Below, one piece after another: positions 8,527-16,979 of a stretch of DNA of 64,000 bases (the stretch's first letter is position 1; each line of letters starts with the position of its first letter). The translations under genes and the position numbers were made by a program. Origin of the DNA: UBA8106 sp913052135 (GTDB lineage Bacteria; Acidobacteriota; Vicinamibacteria; Vicinamibacterales; UBA823). The notes below the pieces were generated by a model that was given only the letters and a program-made list of their open reading frames with translations, was not told the origin of the DNA and searched no databases. The stretch is taken from NCBI GenBank assembly GCA_913052135.1, contig CAJXDY010000007.1:1-64000 (forward strand), read 5' to 3'.

Positions 8527-10196
8527 TCCGAACCCGTCCACCCTGGACCGCGCACGACTCGACCCGGCATAGCGCCAGTGTGGTCACCGTCCGCTAGGAC
8601 GCGCGTGCCATTCACCCAGACATGGTGCATGCCTGTCGCGTACTGGTGCGGTTCTTCGTAGGTCGCATGATCCTGAATCGCAGTGGGGTCGAAGACTACG
8701 ATGTCCGCGAAGTACCCTGGCGACAACTGCCCACGTCCTTGAATTCGAAGGTTACTTGCAGGGAATGACGTCAATTTTCGGATTGCTTCTTCCAAGGAGA
8801 TAACCTTTTCATCGCGTACGTACTTGCCAAGTAAACGTGCGAAATTACCGTACGCGCGAGGATGGGTGCTGTTATTGAGGAAGACGCCCTCCGGTGCCAT
8901 AGACCCTGCGTCTGAAGAGAAACTCACCCACGGCAGTTTGAGTTGCTGCTTAATGTTTTCTTCTGACATCAGAAAATACACCACTTGGACGCGACTCCCG
9001 TCTTCAATAACGAGATCCATAATGGTGTCCGGTATCGACGTCCCGCGTTGCTCAGCCACGTCTGCGAGCGTCTGGCCCGTGTATTCCCGCAACGCTGGAT
9101 TCTTGAACTCCACTAGGAGGGTTCCCTCACTGCCTGCAGCCAACATGAGGTTTTCCCATTCGTTAGTCGTCGTCGTGATCTCGTAGCGCATCCGTTCGCG
9201 GATTGCTGGATCTTGCAGCCGTTCAGCCCATGCGTCGTAACCACCTTCCTGCACCCAGGGTGGCATCGCAGCATCGAGGCCAGTCGAACCAGCCGTATAG
9301 TTGTACATGTCGGCCGTAATCTCTAATCCTTGCGTTCGAGCAGCCTCAATTTTTGAGATGGCTGTGTCGAGTTTGTCCCAATTCGCTTCCCCAGCGGCTT
9401 TCAAGTGATAGATTTCAGATCGAATACCAGCTTCTCTGGCAATCATTAGTAATTCGTCGATGGATTCCAATAGAGCGTTTCCCTCACTACGCATATGGGA
9501 GATGTACATTCCGTCATACTCGGCAGCGACTTTCGATAATTCGATTAACTCGCCAGTTTGTGCGTAGAAGGCCGGAGCATAGATAAGCGAGGACCCGATA
9601 CCGAGGGCACCTTCTTCCATTGCTTGCCGCACCAGAGCACGCATGCGGTCGAGTTCCTCGTCTGTGGGTGGTCGGTCGTCGTACCCGACCTCATGGATTC
9701 GGAGAGTCGTGGCCCCGACAAACGACGCCACGTTTGTTGAGATACCCTTCTTGACTAAGTATTGTAAGTACTCACCGAGCGTCGTCCATTCAATGTCGAA
9801 GGTGATATCACCCTGACTTGCGACTTCGCCGCGCTTCATTTGGTCGTTGAGTGGTCCACCAGAAGTGCCCTCACCGAACACTTCAAGTGTCACGCCCTGT
9901 CGAATGTCGCTCTGCGATCGTCCATCCTCAATAAGTCGATCACCTGCCCAACTAAGCATATTAATGAAACCAGGTGCGACAATTAGATTTGCCGCGTCAA
10001 CTTCAAGCGCACCGCGTGCGTCACCAAGGTCCCCCACGGCAGTAATTTGATCATCGTCGACAGCAAGATCACCAACATATGCCTGCTTACCAGTGCCATC
10101 TACGATAGTACCGTTGCGGATGATGAGGTCGTGCTCGGGCGCGGAGGTGCACGCACCAATGATGACAAACGGCAAAAGAGCTAGAAAGCGATACAA
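8523..10196 (-). CDS. D-aminoacylase-like amidohydrolase lipoprotein with altered metal site
   Basis: A 557-residue protein with a lipobox VIIGAC (C16). The N-terminal strand NGTIVDGTG, the GFIN turn and the C-terminal composite-domain motif GYFADIVVFDP place it with N-acyl-D-amino-acid deacylases of the urease-like amidohydrolase superfamily. The two barrel histidines ISHMRSEG (H234) and EIYHLKA (H264) are present. The usual first metal motif HxH is L81-S-W83 (GFINMLSW), and the cysteine of VGNCG is absent (VFGEG). It may use one metal or another chemistry. Probably periplasmic. Overlaps the DUF5916 gene by 4 nt; 15 nt downstream of the ACMSD-like gene. Confidence 0.8.
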   Translation of the reverse strand: MYRFLALLPFVIIGACTSAPEHDLIIRNGTIVDGTGKQAYVGDLAVDDDQITAVGDLGDARGALEVDAANLIVAPGFINMLSWAGDRLIEDGRSQSDIRQGVTLEVFGEGTSGGPLNDQMKRGEVASQGDITFDIEWTTLGEYLQYLVKKGISTNVASFVGATTLRIHEVGYDDRPPTDEELDRMRALVRQAMEEGALGIGSSLIYAPAFYAQTGELIELSKVAAEYDGMYISHMRSEGNALLESIDELLMIAREAGIRSEIYHLKAAGEANWDKLDTAISKIEAARTQGLEITADMYNYTAGSTGLDAAMPPWVQEGGYDAWAERLQDPAIRERMRYEITTTTNEWENLMLAAGSEGTLLVEFKNPALREYTGQTLADVAEQRGTSIPDTIMDLVIEDGSRVQVVYFLMSEENIKQQLKLPWVSFSSDAGSMAPEGVFLNNSTHPRAYGNFARLLGKYVRDEKVISLEEAIRKLTSFPASNLRIQGRGQLSPGYFADIVVFDPTAIQDHATYEEPHQYATGMHHVWVNGTRVLADGDHTGAMPGRVVRGPGWTGSE

Positions 10197-10211
10197 CAGG
10201 ATTCCTTGTGA

Positions 10212-11231
10212 TTAATCTTCAGATAGTTTCAGCAACTCGACGGCATTGGCGCGGTAAATCTTGTCGCGATCCATTTCGCTTATGTCGAGCTCGTCTATAA
10301 TCTTGATTGTTTCCCGGATGTACATTGGTCCTTTCTCGGGGTCGAATGGCGCATCTGATGCAAAGAGCACCTTGTCCACACCGAAAAAATCGAGTCCGCA
10401 TATTGTGGCCGCGCGGGAACCGAAGACGGCTGTATCGGCATTAAACATATGAAAGTAGTCGATTGGCCGTTTCTTCAACCGTTGGAGTACTTTGCCTAGG
10501 TCCTCGTCCGAAGTGCGACTGCCAAGTTGATCCCAGCCAGGTCCAACCCGGCCTTCAAAGTATGGCACCATGCCGCCCATATGATGCGTCACGATTTTCA
10601 GTGCTGGATACTCATCGAACAGTCCCTCGAAGACCAACCGTGCCATCATGGCACTTGTTTCATACGGCCAACCAAACGTCCACCAAATTTCGTACTCTGA
10701 CTTTGTTTCACTTAAATAATCTGGAAATTGTGCTCCTCGTGCTGGATGCACCCAGATGGGAAGGTCATACTCAGCCATAGCCCCAAACAGTGGCCTAAAC
10801 TCCTGAGAACTCAATGGTTTACCCAAGACGTTCGTGAACATCTGGATGCCGCAGGCGCCGAGTTTAGTGATAGCCCGTTGCGTTTCGTTTAGAGCTGCCT
10901 CGGGAGCGTTCATGGGCAATGAGGCCACAAAACTTGGAAAACGATCTGGGTGCTTCTGCACGAGTTCAGCCATACCGTCATTTGCTGCTTTAGCTAACTC
11001 GATTGCAACGTTCGGTCCGCCGAGCATTTCGAGTGCTGGCGATGCTAATGACAACACTTGCCGGTAGTCCTCCCCAAACTGGTCCATGACACGAAAACGC
11101 TCGTCTAGATCCGCGAGCATCGGCACGCCACGCACACGTTTGCCAATATCCTTGTGGTCGCCAGCTACCTTCATCATCAACTTATGAAAGGATTTTGGAA
11201 AAATATGGTTAAAGATATCGATTTTCTGCAT
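10212..11231 (-). CDS. ACMSD-like amidohydrolase family protein
   Basis: A TIM-barrel protein of about 339 residues in the ACMSD/LigW branch, whose members decarboxylate or hydrolyse substituted muconates and benzoates. Later motifs are present: WVHPARG, VTHHMGGMVPYFEGR and FASDAPFDP. The N-terminal HxH reads FNH (KIDIFNHIFP), so the first histidine is Phe. ATG 11231 places the conserved strand at the N-terminus; a GTG at 11252 overlapping the previous stop (GTGA) is possible. It sits directly after three RraA genes, so it probably acts on the same carboxylate pathway. Confidence 0.82.
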   Translation of the reverse strand: MQKIDIFNHIFPKSFHKLMMKVAGDHKDIGKRVRGVPMLADLDERFRVMDQFGEDYRQVLSLASPALEMLGGPNVAIELAKAANDGMAELVQKHPDRFPSFVASLPMNAPEAALNETQRAITKLGACGIQMFTNVLGKPLSSQEFRPLFGAMAEYDLPIWVHPARGAQFPDYLSETKSEYEIWWTFGWPYETSAMMARLVFEGLFDEYPALKIVTHHMGGMVPYFEGRVGPGWDQLGSRTSDEDLGKVLQRLKKRPIDYFHMFNADTAVFGSRAATICGLDFFGVDKVLFASDAPFDPEKGPMYIRETIKIIDELDISEMDRDKIYRANAVELLKLSED

Positions 11232-11248
11232 AGATCTTTCGCTTCCGT

Positions 11249-11866
11249 TCACTTCCAGCCGTAGACGTCAAGCGTTGTTCGGCCGGATTGCAATTCTTGC
11301 ACGATTAACTTTTCTTTAGTTTCCCGTTGCTCGGCTGCCACAAGAACATCAGCCATCTTTTTGGCAGCAATGACGACCACACCATCAGCATCGCCCACCA
11401 CAAGATCGCCTGGTTCAATCGATACTCCACCGATTGTTATCCGTTCGTTGATGGCCCCAGGAGCCTTGGCCTGCTTTTTCGTGCCTTGAATACACAAGCC
11501 GCGTGCCCACACCGAGAAACCAGAGGCCTCTAAGTCTAGCCTGTCACGCACGCAACCATCGATGACGAGGCCACCTAATTGTTGTGCCACGGCGGCGGCG
11601 GTCATGACACCACCCCAATACCCGAATTCATATGCGCCGCAAACGTCGACCACCAGGACATCACCCTTTGACGCAGCTGCAAGGCCCCTGTGTAACCACA
11701 GGTTATCACCCGGAGCTGCCTGGATTGTTACAGCTGGTCCACACAGCCGAGCTTCTTTCACGATTGGTGCGATCGCAGAAGGCAGTGCCCCGATTTGGCC
11801 GGCTGCTTCGTGCAACGTCGCTGTTCCAAGACTTGCGGCAATCGTAACGAGTGCTTGATTTTCCAT
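11249..11866 (-). CDS. RraA family protein (possible 4-carboxy-4-hydroxy-2-oxoadipate/HMG aldolase), paralogue A
   Basis: 205 residues of the RraA fold. The family contains class II pyruvate aldolases (HMG/CHA aldolase, LigK) and the RNase E regulator RraA. The metal and pyruvate-binding Arg-Asp pair lies in IDGCVRDRLDL, preceded by GDVLVVDVCG and FGYWGGVM, and followed by PGDLVVGDADGVVV. These residues are those of the catalytic aldolases, and the setting next to a LigJ-like hydratase favours an aldolase. ATG 11866 shares its A with the stop of the upstream gene (TGATG); GTG 11869 is an alternative. Third of three RraA genes in a row. Confidence 0.82.
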   Translation of the reverse strand: MENQALVTIAASLGTATLHEAAGQIGALPSAIAPIVKEARLCGPAVTIQAAPGDNLWLHRGLAAASKGDVLVVDVCGAYEFGYWGGVMTAAAVAQQLGGLVIDGCVRDRLDLEASGFSVWARGLCIQGTKKQAKAPGAINERITIGGVSIEPGDLVVGDADGVVVIAAKKMADVLVAAEQRETKEKLIVQELQSGRTTLDVYGWK

Positions 11867-12525
11867 CACGATTTCGTTTGGTGGCGTTGTAAATCGAAGT
11901 ATTTGAACTGCTGACGAGCTTGATCGAGGCGCATACCGTCCTCGACCGCCTTCCGGATCCGATTCTCAGCTGTTTCAATATCCTGCGCAAGCGCTATCAC
12001 CTCAGCCGCCCGTTCTTCAGGCACTGCAACGACACCGTCAGCATCGCCCAGCAATAAGTCGCTAGGTTTCACGTTAGCGCTACCGATCGACACTGGCACC
12101 TGAAGCGCTTCAAGTTGGACTCGATCTTTCCCGGTACGCATTGACCAACCGCGACTAAAGATTGGGTACTTGAGTTGCAAGCTCAGCGCTATGTCACGAC
12201 AGTGGCCGTCAATCACAGTCCCGCCGACGCCGCGGCGGTTTGAGACGAACGTTAGAATATCTCCCCACACTGTTGCGTCCGGTCGGCCAGCATTGTCAAT
12301 TACCACCACATGACCTTCGGGGACATCGTCGATGTAATCACCTACAGTGCCTGGGTCGGCTGTCACTGGAATTGTCCGCATGGTAAAGGCTCGGCCGCAT
12401 AGCCGAAAGCTTGGGTCGAGTGGTTTAATACCTAGACATTGTCCGCCAATACCAAGTCGATCCAGTGCATCACTCACTGTTGTCGTTGACAATTGCTGAA
12501 GTTGCTCTACATGCTCATCTTGCAC
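11866..12525 (-). CDS. RraA family protein, paralogue B
   Basis: About 219 residues, RraA fold, with TVSDALDRLGIGG at the N-terminus, HVVVIDNAGRPDATVWGD, the Arg-Asp pair in IDGHCRDI and DLLLGDADGVVAVPE. Closer to paralogue C than to A. I chose GTG 12525 because AGGAG ends 8 nt before it; GTG 12534 (GTGA overlap with the upstream stop) has that same AGGAG too close. The residues needed for divalent metal and pyruvate binding are kept, so an oxoacid aldolase or decarboxylase is likely. Its role relative to the other two copies cannot be told from sequence. Confidence 0.82.
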   Translation of the reverse strand: MQDEHVEQLQQLSTTTVSDALDRLGIGGQCLGIKPLDPSFRLCGRAFTMRTIPVTADPGTVGDYIDDVPEGHVVVIDNAGRPDATVWGDILTFVSNRRGVGGTVIDGHCRDIALSLQLKYPIFSRGWSMRTGKDRVQLEALQVPVSIGSANVKPSDLLLGDADGVVAVPEERAAEVIALAQDIETAENRIRKAVEDGMRLDQARQQFKYFDLQRHQTKS

Positions 12526-12530
12526 GGGAC

Positions 12531-13211
12531 TCACTCCTTTGAAGACCTGTCGCGCTCTAACATCGCTTCATAGTTGGCGCCCATCACCTCGCTTACGGAT
12601 GTTCCTGAACGAACTGCTGCGGTTAGCCTCGCTTCACGCGCAGCAATCTCCTCGGCAGTTTCTAAGACCAGTTCGATCCGATCGCTGGAAATAAACACTA
12701 CCCCGCTCCCATCAGCAATCACTAGATCGCCAGGCTCTACCTGAATGTTGTCGATGGTGATTGGTTCATTCCAGGCGTGTTCGGCCACACGCCCACGAGC
12801 TGTAAACGGGACGACCGATCGGGCGAACACCGGGTAGTCAAGGTCGCGACTGTCGTCGACGTCGCGTACGGGACCGTCCACGATGGTACCAGCTATCTTC
12901 CGCACAGACGCTGCAGTCGAGAGCAAACCACCCCAGCCAGCGGCATCTGGGCGCACACGGTTTTCGACGACGATGACATTATCAGCACCAGCTGCATCGA
13001 TAGCTGCCGTGCACAGATGGCGTGTTGGCAAGTCTGCGTGGGCTGGCCCGAGCCGCACCGTAACTATTTGGCCGGCGATTCGCCGCGTCGTGGACACTGG
13101 CCGTAAGGCAATCACCGTTCCGGAAAGCTGGAGACGATCAAGAGCGTCCGATACCGCACACGTATCGAGCGTTCTAAGGCGAGCGATGAGGGTCTTGTTT
13201 GTATCGGTCAT
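12531..13211 (-). CDS. RraA family protein, paralogue C, first gene of the operon
   Basis: About 226 residues, RraA fold: CAVSDALDRLQLSG, NVIVVENRVRPDAAGWGG, Arg-Asp in VDGPVRDVDD, then PGDLVIADGSGVVFI. I use ATG 13211, which gives the usual family N-terminus; an upstream GTG at 13271 would add 20 charged residues of no family likeness. No strong ribosome binding site is seen. It heads a minus-strand operon of six overlapping or closely spaced genes running to 6226 and is divergent from the LigJ-like gene. Confidence 0.82.
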   Translation of the reverse strand: MTDTNKTLIARLRTLDTCAVSDALDRLQLSGTVIALRPVSTTRRIAGQIVTVRLGPAHADLPTRHLCTAAIDAAGADNVIVVENRVRPDAAGWGGLLSTAASVRKIAGTIVDGPVRDVDDSRDLDYPVFARSVVPFTARGRVAEHAWNEPITIDNIQVEPGDLVIADGSGVVFISSDRIELVLETAEEIAAREARLTAAVRSGTSVSEVMGANYEAMLERDRSSKE

Positions 13212-13293
13212 GAGCGTAATCAACTGGACTCTTGACTCGTGGCTCCGCACACGGTGGCGGGGAGATTTCACATCCAGAGTCCAATGATCATAT

Positions 13294-13351
13294 CATTCTG
13301 TTTCGCAGAATGGACCGAGGTGGCTCAGTGACTCCGTTTGGTGAGAGTCAC
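13294..13351. promoter_or_regulatory. Two inverted repeats in the divergent control region
   Basis: Dyad 1 is CATTCTG-TTTCG-CAGAATG (13294-13312). Dyad 2 is GTGACTC-N10-GAGTCAC (13328-13334 and 13345-13351). Both are perfect 7-bp repeats in the 167-bp gap between the RraA operon and the LigJ-like gene. They could be operators for a local regulator, or dyad 1 could form an mRNA hairpin. No regulator gene is adjacent. Confidence 0.45.
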
Positions 13352-13378
13352 ACTCAGGAAAAGGATTAGAGGAAACCC

Positions 13379-14386
13379 ATGAAAGTTATTGATTCCCACG
13401 CCCATGTCACGGCTCCGCAGGAGCTTTATGCTTATAAGGCCAGCCTGTTATCTCATCGCGGAGCACACGGTCCTGGTCGGCTGAAAATTTCGGACGAAAT
13501 GATCATTGCAGCGCTTAATACGCCGACGTTCAACACGGTGTCGCATCTCGAACAGCTGAAGGAAGTCGGGACAGACATGCAGCTCGTTTCGCCGCGGCCG
13601 TACACGATGATGCACAGCGAGAAGCCAGAAAAATTAGTGCGTTGGTATATTAAGGAAGTTAATAACGTTATCCATCGACAGTGTAAACTTTTTCCGGAAA
13701 TGTTCCGAGGCATTGCGGGACTTCCGCAGAATATGGGTGTGAGTCCCGAGAATTCCATTCCTGAGCTGGAACGTTGTGTGAAGGAATTGGGCTTTATCGG
13801 ATGCTTACTCAATCCAGACCCAAACGAAGGGTTAGGGCCGGCTCCACCAGGATTGGGCGACGAATATTGGTATCCAATCTACGAGAAGCTTGTTGAACTG
13901 GATGTGCCAGCGCTTGTTCATTCCGCGAGTTGCCGGTCGCCTCGGGAGCCGTACTCCCTACATTTCATTAATGAAGAAAGCATTGCCATCGTTTCTCTTA
14001 TAAGTTCGACTGTTTTTGAGGATTTTCCTGGGCTGAAAATCATCATCTCGCATGGTGGAGGAGCCATCCCCTATCAAATCGGTCGATATCGAGCGATGTG
14101 GTCACGTCGACATGATGAGGCATTCGAGGATACTCTTCGAAAGCATTTCTATTTTGATACCTGCCTTTACACTCAGGAATCGCTCGACCTGCTATTCCGC
14201 TGGGTCGGTACTGACCGATGCATGTTCGGTACTGAGAAACCCGGTATCGGGACTGCAAAGGATCCGAAAACTGGTGAGTGGATCGATGACGTAAAGAAAA
14301 AGATTGATGCAATCGAATGGCTAACCGATGCCGATCGTCAGCAGGTCTACGAAGGTACGGCGACGAAGGTGTACAAGTTGAAGTAA
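13379..14386 (+). CDS. 4-oxalomesaconate hydratase-like amidohydrolase (LigJ-type)
   Basis: A 335-residue amidohydrolase-fold protein closely resembling LigJ as I recall it: DSHAHVTAP (H7, H9), LYAYKASLLSHRG, TDMQLVSPRP, IHRQC, LLNPDPNEG, PYSLHFINEE and SHGGGAIPYQIGR. H181, C185, H225 and E286 sit where LigJ has metal and catalytic residues. LigJ hydrates 4-carboxy-2-hydroxymuconate to 4-carboxy-4-hydroxy-2-oxoadipate in protocatechuate 4,5-cleavage and gallate pathways; the next enzyme is an RraA-family aldolase, and three RraA genes lie divergently next door. GAGGAAA precedes the ATG. The true substrate may be a related tricarboxylate. Confidence 0.82.
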   Translation: MKVIDSHAHVTAPQELYAYKASLLSHRGAHGPGRLKISDEMIIAALNTPTFNTVSHLEQLKEVGTDMQLVSPRPYTMMHSEKPEKLVRWYIKEVNNVIHRQCKLFPEMFRGIAGLPQNMGVSPENSIPELERCVKELGFIGCLLNPDPNEGLGPAPPGLGDEYWYPIYEKLVELDVPALVHSASCRSPREPYSLHFINEESIAIVSLISSTVFEDFPGLKIIISHGGGAIPYQIGRYRAMWSRRHDEAFEDTLRKHFYFDTCLYTQESLDLLFRWVGTDRCMFGTEKPGIGTAKDPKTGEWIDDVKKKIDAIEWLTDADRQQVYEGTATKVYKLK

Positions 14387-14422
14387 TCAAGCCCGACCAT
14401 CTCCGCCTGGAAAAAAGGTGAC

Positions 14423-15841
14423 ATGATGACCGGAACACTTTCTTCTGCTGGCAATCGGAAGACACAATGGGGGATTGGTCTTGCCATCGCGGCAGTTGTC
14501 GTGGTGCTCAACCTGCCAACGCCCGATACGTTACCGGCAGAAGGGCACCGACTCGCGGCGATTTTCCTCGCCGCTATTATTCTTTGGGCTACCGAAGCCA
14601 TCCCCATTGCAGTAACGGCACTGCTCGTTATTACGCTCCAGCCTATCTTCGGAGTGACTGACCTTCACGGCGCATTTGCTGGTTTTGTGAGCCCAGTGTT
14701 TTTCTTTGTGTTGGCAATGTTCTGTATTGCGGCAGCGGTCACGAACGCGGGCGTGGACCGACGGTTTGCCTTCTGGCTTCTTGGCCACGCAGGTGCTGAC
14801 AGTCGTCGTGTCGTGATTGCTCTCATGGTTGGCACTGCTGCTACCTCCGCGTTTATCTCAGATGTACCAGCGTGCGCAATCTTCATGAGTATTGGCTTAG
14901 GTGTGCTGACACGGCTCAATCTTGAACCAGGATCATCATCACTTGGCAAGGCGATCATGATGGGTATTCCAATTGCGTCACTCATTGGAGGTGTGGCAAC
15001 CCCCGCAGGTAGTTCGGTCAATATTCTGGGTATTCACTTGATCGAAGAAACGGTCAATGTGCACATTTCGTTCGTTGAGTGGATGGCGATTGGCATACCG
15101 ATGGTGCTAGTCCTCGTACCAGTTGCCTGCTGTGCGATTTTGTGGAGCTACCCTCCAGAAGTGAAAACGGTCGGTGACGTCGCCGAACTGTCGCAGGAAC
15201 GTGCGGCACTTGGCCCGATTACGCTAGCCGAGAAAAAAACAATCGCATTACTAGGAACGATGATGGTGTTATGGATTGCTGGTAGTTGGATTGAAATTTT
15301 TGACGTGCTGATCGTTGCCCTCTGCGGCGCAATCGTAATGTTTCTGCCAGGCGTACAATTGCTGACTTGGAAGCAGGCAGATCGCTCCATCGGTTGGGAC
15401 ACACTGTTGATGATAGGTGGGGTAACATCCCTTGGCAGTGCGTCGCTTCAGGCAGGACTCGCTAATTGGTTGGTTGATTTGACCCTTAGGGGCGTTGCGG
15501 ACTGGTCTATTGTCTTAGCCCTTGTTGCTATCAGTGCGTTTACCGTTGTGGTGCACCTTGCGCTTCCCATCGGCCCAGTGGTAAATGCCGTGGTCATTCC
15601 GCCAATCGCCTTGCTTGCTGTCTCAGCGGGGGTAAACCCGGCGCTATACGCTCTACCAGTCGCGTTTACCGCTTCTTGTGCGTTCTTGTTACCGTTGGAT
15701 GCCGTATGCCTAATAACCTATTCCAAGGGTTACTACCGGATGCACGACATGCTTACACCGGGCGTTCTAATCGGTTCAGCTTGGGTCGTTTGGATGACGA
15801 TTTTGATGTTAACCATTGGTGGACTGCTGGGTTTCGTTTAA
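14423..15841 (+). CDS. DASS/SLC13-type sodium-carboxylate transporter
   Basis: A 472-residue inner-membrane protein with roughly 11 to 13 hydrophobic segments. It resembles the divalent anion:Na+ symporter family: EGHRLAAIFLAAIILWATEAIP near the N-terminus, GGVATPAGSSVNILGI in the middle, and ASCAFLLPLDAVCLITYSKGY near the end. The SNT substrate and sodium motifs of well-studied members are replaced by S146-D-V and by GPVVN. It follows the LigJ-like gene by 36 nt with an AAGGTGA site before the tandem ATGs, so it probably imports the di- or tricarboxylate used by this cluster. Confidence 0.82.
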   Translation: MMTGTLSSAGNRKTQWGIGLAIAAVVVVLNLPTPDTLPAEGHRLAAIFLAAIILWATEAIPIAVTALLVITLQPIFGVTDLHGAFAGFVSPVFFFVLAMFCIAAAVTNAGVDRRFAFWLLGHAGADSRRVVIALMVGTAATSAFISDVPACAIFMSIGLGVLTRLNLEPGSSSLGKAIMMGIPIASLIGGVATPAGSSVNILGIHLIEETVNVHISFVEWMAIGIPMVLVLVPVACCAILWSYPPEVKTVGDVAELSQERAALGPITLAEKKTIALLGTMMVLWIAGSWIEIFDVLIVALCGAIVMFLPGVQLLTWKQADRSIGWDTLLMIGGVTSLGSASLQAGLANWLVDLTLRGVADWSIVLALVAISAFTVVVHLALPIGPVVNAVVIPPIALLAVSAGVNPALYALPVAFTASCAFLLPLDAVCLITYSKGYYRMHDMLTPGVLIGSAWVVWMTILMLTIGGLLGFV

Positions 15842-15863
15842 TACAATTCAGAGGGGGCGTTCC

Positions 15864-16979
15864 CTACCATTCTTCAGCGATTAGTTGAATAAGGTCACTT
15901 AGTACGACGAGGTCATGGAGATCAATCAGTTCTATCGGTGAATGGGAGTATCGCAGTGGCCAACCGATGGGCATATGAGGTATGCCCCAGTCGCGAAAGC
16001 CGGTGCCGTCGGTCCCCCCATTCGTCGCACCCAGTTGGAGTGGAAGGTTGTGCCCATCGGCGAGCTCGAGTAATCCATCGATGATCACTCGGGGAGTGAC
16101 CGAACTGCTATCCAGGCCACGTGCGACTGGTCCTTGACCCAATGGCGTGAACGCGAAATTCTGACGATCAACCGGAGCAGCCGACGACACAAACGTATCA
16201 ACTGCATGCACACGAGCCGGTGTGAACCCCAGTTCGTCTGCAACTGCAGTGGCTCCTACCAGTCCGACTTCCTCTTCCGTCGACCAAATGAAGATGACCT
16301 CGTGATCCAGCGCGTTAAGATCCAGCGACTGGAGCGCTACTAATTGGGCGGTCGAACCCGCGCGGTCGTCGAAGGAACGTGCAGTGGCCCGTGTGCCCGC
16401 CAGACGAACAAATTCCTTTGGATTGGTAACTGTGTCACCGAGACGAACTCCCAGCGCCTCGGTAGCCGCACGGGATGACATTCCCACACTGACACGGAAA
16501 CCGGTCGGCGGTCGACGCGTCGGCGTCACCTGATGTTCATCGCGTGGCATAAAGATTCCAGGCACCCGAGTCTCAGCCGTATGCACAAATGCTGGTGTGG
16601 CCTCCCATAGATGTGGATAAAAACCACCTCGCTGCCTGATTTGCAACGACCCATCGTCGAGAAGCTCGGTCACTTGAAACCCGACTTCATCCATGTGCGC
16701 AATAAAGACGACCACCGGGTCACCCTGCCCAGCTCTTACCCACAGATTCCCGGATTCGTCGACTCGCGGCTTCGCCCAAGCGGGTAGGTGTCGCTCTACG
16801 ACAGCACGCACACGCTGCTCATCTCCTGACACACCATAAGTTTCAATCAATTCCTCAAGGAGTCCTGCGACTGCCTCAACTCGACTCGAATCAACTTGCG
16901 CAGAGGCAGGCAATGTTGTCGTAAATAGGACGACCATGCTCACTAGGCTACGAATGACTGCGCCACATTTAAGAGTCAT
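15864..16979 (-). CDS. M42 family metallo-aminopeptidase, exported
   Basis: 371 residues with a signal peptide ending at LPASAQ. The M42 (glutamyl aminopeptidase/tetrahedral aminopeptidase) metal ligands are all visible: AHMDEVG (H95, D97), SFDDRAGS (D204), STEEEVGL (catalytic and metal glutamates near 235-237), AVDTF, and the late RYSHSP histidine. It should cleave N-terminal residues from peptides in the periplasm. Its ATG overlaps the stop of the paralogue upstream (ATGA), so the two are translated together. Confidence 0.88.
   Translation of the reverse strand: MTLKCGAVIRSLVSMVVLFTTTLPASAQVDSSRVEAVAGLLEELIETYGVSGDEQRVRAVVERHLPAWAKPRVDESGNLWVRAGQGDPVVVFIAHMDEVGFQVTELLDDGSLQIRQRGGFYPHLWEATPAFVHTAETRVPGIFMPRDEHQVTPTRRPPTGFRVSVGMSSRAATEALGVRLGDTVTNPKEFVRLAGTRATARSFDDRAGSTAQLVALQSLDLNALDHEVIFIWSTEEEVGLVGATAVADELGFTPARVHAVDTFVSSAAPVDRQNFAFTPLGQGPVARGLDSSSVTPRVIIDGLLELADGHNLPLQLGATNGGTDGTGFRDWGIPHMPIGWPLRYSHSPIELIDLHDLVVLSDLIQLIAEEW

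Noticed and set aside
13212..13271. N-terminal extension of RraA paralogue C from GTG 13271
   Set aside because: Adds charged residues before the usual family N-terminus and would run into the divergent control region.
14043..14465. 140-codon minus-strand frame opposite the LigJ-like gene
   Set aside because: Antisense to conserved metal-site sequence, with composition typical of a shadow frame.
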